From Nitrospira sp. (lineage in GTDB: Bacteria > Nitrospirota > Nitrospiria > Nitrospirales > Nitrospiraceae), in contig JACOEF010000117.1 of NCBI GenBank assembly GCA_024998705.1, forward strand, positions 1 through 6,525: DNA of 6,525 bases, read 5' to 3'. A program made the position numbers and the translations under genes. The notes beneath the pieces were generated by a model that saw only the letters and a list, made by a program, of their open reading frames with translations, was not told the DNA's origin and ran no database searches. This document shows positions 5,753 to 6,525 of this stretch, in pieces (positions within the stretch are counted from its first letter, which is position 1; every line of letters begins with the position of its first letter).

Positions 5753-6525
5753 ATGCCATGTCCGCGTCTGGTCATTGCCGGCACCCAAAGTGGTGTCGGC
5801 AAAACCACGGTCAGCCTGGCCCTCATGGCTGCATTAAAAGCTCGAGGGCTTGTGGTGCAGCCGTTCAAAGGCGGGCCGGACTTTATCGATCCCGGCCATC
5901 ACCAGGCGGTGACCGGGCGGCCTTCACGAAATTTGGATGGCTGGATGTTAGGGGAAGCCGCCAACAGCGCCATCTTTGCGCGTGCCTCTGCGGATGCGGA
6001 CCTGTCGGTCATTGAAGGCATGATGGGGTTGTTCGACGGCAGCTCCCCGGTGTATGAACAGGGCAGCACGGCGGAACTGGCGAAACAACTGAACGCACCG
6101 GTCCTCTTAGTGATCGATGGGAGCGCGATGGCAAGATCGGCCGCAGCCATGGTGTCTGGGTACGCGAAGTTCGACCCGGCCGTACAGGTTCGCGGAGTCC
6201 TGTTCAATCGCGTGCGGAGTGAAGGCCACTATCGGTTGCTGCGGGAGGCGGTGGAGGCGGAAACGGACCTGACGGTTGTGGGATATCTGCAGCCCGATGC
6301 CTCGGTGACGATTCAGGATCGCCATCTCGGCCTGAGAACTGCCATCGAGCAAGGGCAGGGTGACTTGTATGACCGGTTGGCTCGATCTGCCGCAGTCACG
6401 ATCGACTTGGATCGGGTAGAGGCGTTGGCTCGCTCTGCCGGTGCATTTCCGGGAGAAGATCTCCCGATCACGAGACCGGTAGCAAGGGAAGAACCGGTTC
6501 GAGTCGGTGTGGCATACGATGCGGC
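5753..6525 (+). CDS. cbiA: Cobyrinic acid a,c-diamide synthase, 5' part (runs off the window)
   Basis: This enzyme amidates the a and c side chains of (hydrogeno)cobyrinic acid with glutamine and ATP in the cytoplasm. 257 codons are visible without a stop, covering the ATP-binding half. Motifs are P-loop AGTQSGVGKTT (9-19), PFKGGPDFIDPGHH (37-50), SRNLDGWML (58-66), IEGMMGLFDG (87-96), STAELAKQLNAPVLLVIDG (105-123), GVLFNRV (148-154) and DRHLGL (189-194). The last visible residues, VRVGVAYDA, are where the C-terminal class I glutamine amidotransferase domain starts, so that half lies beyond the edge. In many homologues the RHLGL motif is preceded by Pro-Glu; here it is Gln-Asp. ATG 5753 is preceded by GGTGGG (5737-5742); GTG 5738 is an in-frame alternative adding five residues. 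It follows btuB by 24 nt with no terminator and is probably in the same riboswitch-controlled unit. CbiA (anaerobic) versus CobB (aerobic route) cannot be settled here. Confidence 0.93.
   Translation, partial: MPCPRLVIAGTQSGVGKTTVSLALMAALKARGLVVQPFKGGPDFIDPGHHQAVTGRPSRNLDGWMLGEAANSAIFARASADADLSVIEGMMGLFDGSSPVYEQGSTAELAKQLNAPVLLVIDGSAMARSAAAMVSGYAKFDPAVQVRGVLFNRVRSEGHYRLLREAVEAETDLTVVGYLQPDASVTIQDRHLGLRTAIEQGQGDLYDRLARSAAVTIDLDRVEALARSAGAFPGEDLPITRPVAREEPVRVGVAYDA

Noticed and set aside
4685..5788. Long open frame on the minus strand antisense to btuB (367 aa)
   Set aside because: No family motifs, and a composition typical of a reverse-strand shadow. The sense frame has clear TonB-receptor barrel features.

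Overview
The window is a cobalamin (vitamin B12) acquisition locus from a diderm bacterium with moderately high GC. All genes are on the + strand. An outer-membrane TonB-dependent receptor shows the cell has an outer membrane. The codon style and the 7-nt-periodic palindromic inserts in the leaders remind me of Nitrospira-type genomes. That taxonomic guess is from memory and is only moderately supported; the sequence itself establishes only a Gram-negative-type cell.

Layout: (1) Positions 1-330 are the leader of the first transcription unit. They hold a cobalamin riboswitch aptamer (about 11-240), then a chain of alternative helices ending in a clear intrinsic terminator (290-330), so control is probably transcriptional. 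(2) Positions 329-3401 are three tightly coupled genes, btuF (periplasmic binding protein), btuC (FecCD-type permease) and btuD (ATPase). They are joined by two ATGA stop/start overlaps and form a class-II-type B12 ABC importer. (3) Positions 3402-3745 hold no gene. They contain a GC-rich hairpin and a second cobalamin riboswitch (3490-3706), followed by a hairpin that hides the Shine-Dalgarno sequence, so control here is probably translational. (4) Positions 3746-5728 are btuB, the outer-membrane TonB-dependent corrinoid receptor. (5) From 5753 past the right edge runs cbiA/cobB, cobyrinic acid a,c-diamide synthase, truncated by the window.

Together these form a full import route: BtuB across the outer membrane, BtuF in the periplasm, BtuCD across the inner membrane. 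It is linked to a corrinoid biosynthesis or salvage enzyme, and both units carry B12 riboswitches. No TonB/ExbBD is present in the window.

The least ordinary feature is in the two riboswitches. Each carries, in the same variable peripheral arm just before or between its GGGAAGGC block(s), a long imperfect palindrome built from 7-nt units. The unit differs: CGTnnnn in the first and GCnnTCA in the second. The second palindrome is bracketed by an 8-bp direct repeat. They look like small heptad-repeat elements accommodated inside working aptamers.
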